7,217 nt of DNA from Pirellulaceae bacterium (GTDB taxonomy: Bacteria; Planctomycetota; Planctomycetia; Pirellulales; Pirellulaceae): contig JASLRF010000623.1 in NCBI GenBank assembly GCA_030744095.1, positions 1-7,217 on the forward strand, given 5' to 3'. Shown in pieces: positions 6,406 to 7,217 of the stretch. Position 1 is the first letter of the stretch. Every line of letters begins with the position of its first letter. Under the pieces are notes generated by a model. It was not told the origin of the DNA. It made no database searches and saw nothing but the letters and a program-made list of their open reading frames with translations. Position numbers and translations under genes: made by a program.

Positions 6406-7041
6406 ACAGAACCGAACTCGCCCCGGTCTGTCACCGAAGTGACAGACGTGAGCGACGATTTTCGCCAGGAAGTCAAACTTGCTTCACTTTCTATTCCTAA
6501 CAACGTCTGGCAGGCGGTCAGGCAGTCCGGCTGGCAAGTGCAGATTGCGGAGTTTGTTATCGACGCCGCACCATCGCTGAAGAATCGCCGACCTCGTGGC
6601 TGGCCAATCGACGCCACATGGAATAATTCCGACGCCGTTCACTTGCCACAATCGAAGTTACTTGTGCTCGCGGAAAGGCGGCGTACGACCAGTGGTCGGG
6701 TTGTTACTAGCAACCGCGTACCCGGTGTTCTCCGCCACGAATTCGGCCACGCCTTCGATATCGCCTTGGGCGGTTCGTACAGGACCCGCTCGGCGACGCC
6801 GCAGTTTGTCTCCAGCTACCGCCAAGATGTTGAAATGCTCACTGCATCGCAACGAAACCAGATGGAATATTACCTGCAAGACCATCGGGCCGGTCGACAG
6901 GAGGCCTTTGCCGAGGCGTTTGCGATTCTGCTAGGTGGTGGCTCGGATAAAACAAAACACGAACGGTTTTCGGTATCGTTTCCACGCGTGATGCGACACG
7001 TAAGCCAAGCGATCAGGCTCGCTGACACCATGCAGCGGTAA
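6337..7041 (+). CDS. Exported zinc metallopeptidase, anthrax lethal factor-like (M34-type)
   Basis: This 234-residue protein begins with a likely Sec signal peptide: MNR, a hydrophobic stretch to about residue 18 and a cleavage site after TQA at 23. The zinc motif HEFGH (H134, E135, H138) is followed by AFD, with D141. The second motif EAFAEAF starts at E189, 51 residues after H138, and continues as AILLGG. From family knowledge, lethal factor has HEFGHAVD and EFFAEAF about 45 residues apart, with the first glutamate as third zinc ligand; by alignment this is E189 here. Y178 or Y179 could correspond to the catalytic tyrosine just before that motif, with a short insertion. The N-terminal half (25-125) has no domain I recognise. 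The protein is a single catalytic domain with none of the toxin delivery parts, so it probably acts on periplasmic, surface or secreted proteins. The substrate is unknown. No clear Shine-Dalgarno precedes the ATG. Confidence 0.75.
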   Translation: MNRLTWTLLVAAIVSFGVAPTQATEPNSPRSVTEVTDVSDDFRQEVKLASLSIPNNVWQAVRQSGWQVQIAEFVIDAAPSLKNRRPRGWPIDATWNNSDAVHLPQSKLLVLAERRRTTSGRVVTSNRVPGVLRHEFGHAFDIALGGSYRTRSATPQFVSSYRQDVEMLTASQRNQMEYYLQDHRAGRQEAFAEAFAILLGGGSDKTKHERFSVSFPRVMRHVSQAIRLADTMQR

Positions 7042-7105
7042 CTGTGGAGAACTGAGTGCCACGATTGAATTGTCTAAAGCCGAGTCAAACCGCCAGGCCA
7101 CATCC
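7042..7105. other. Convergent gap after the metallopeptidase
   Basis: These 64 bases lie between the metallopeptidase stop and the end of the minus-strand frame at the right edge. I see no clear terminator. Confidence 0.3.
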
Positions 7106-7216
7106 CTATCCGCGGCCAACATAGGCTTGCTGATGTGGCAGAACGATCGCTTCCAACATCGCGACATCTTTCGGCAACGTGGCCATCAGGGCTGCGACTT
7201 CGGCGATGTTCTCGAT
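7106..7216 (-). CDS. C-terminal fragment of an unrecognised protein
   Basis: On the minus strand a frame enters from the right edge and ends at TAG (7106-7108), giving 36 residues. They begin IENIAEVAALMATLPKDVAM and end LPHQQAYVGRG. The pattern of alternating small hydrophobic and charged residues looks like a real amphipathic helix followed by a short strand and tail, and the competing frames look poorer. The length is too short to name a family. The gene would converge with the metallopeptidase. Confidence 0.5.
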   Translation of the reverse strand: MENIAEVAALMATLPKDVAMLEAIVLPHQQAYVGRG

Positions 7217-7217
7217 C

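Noticed and set aside
1..7217. CRISPR, tRNA, rRNA, insertion sequence or toxin-antitoxin elements
   Set aside because: I saw no regularly spaced repeats, cloverleaf pattern, transposase motifs, terminal inverted repeats or small paired toxin-like genes.

Overview
The window looks like a chromosomal segment of a planctomycete-type bacterium. This is inferred from the LamG-like protein at the left edge, the lineage-typical look of the threonine synthase N-terminus, the secreted zincin and the moderately high GC with loosely packed genes. No marker gene proves it. There is no sign of a phage, plasmid, insertion sequence, CRISPR array, tRNA or rRNA.

Layout, left to right. Bases 1-375 (+) hold the 3' end of a concanavalin A/LamG-like protein. 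A 140-base convergent gap follows, with a short tandem repeat. Three genes on the minus strand come next, transcribed right to left: a family 4 glycosyltransferase (6085-4862), threonine synthase thrC (best start 4618, end 3395) and a large AddB-like PD-(D/E)XK nuclease (3308-516). The 86-base gap between thrC and the nuclease allows co-transcription. The 243-base gap between the glycosyltransferase and thrC carries a strong hairpin and suggests separate units. A 251-base divergent region (6086-6336) then leads to a plus-strand gene (6337-7041) for a small exported metallopeptidase whose catalytic core resembles anthrax lethal factor (peptidase family M34). The right edge (7106-7216, -) has the apparent C-terminus of another protein.

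The genes do not form one obvious pathway: amino-acid biosynthesis, DNA repair, surface polysaccharide synthesis and an exported protease sit side by side, as is common in planctomycete genomes. The most interesting items are the lethal-factor-like exported zincin, the AddB-like nuclease that lacks both a Walker A motif and iron-sulfur cysteines and has no AddA beside it, and a threonine synthase whose N-terminal zinc-ribbon cysteines are gone. I did not find a clear multi-gene undescribed system.
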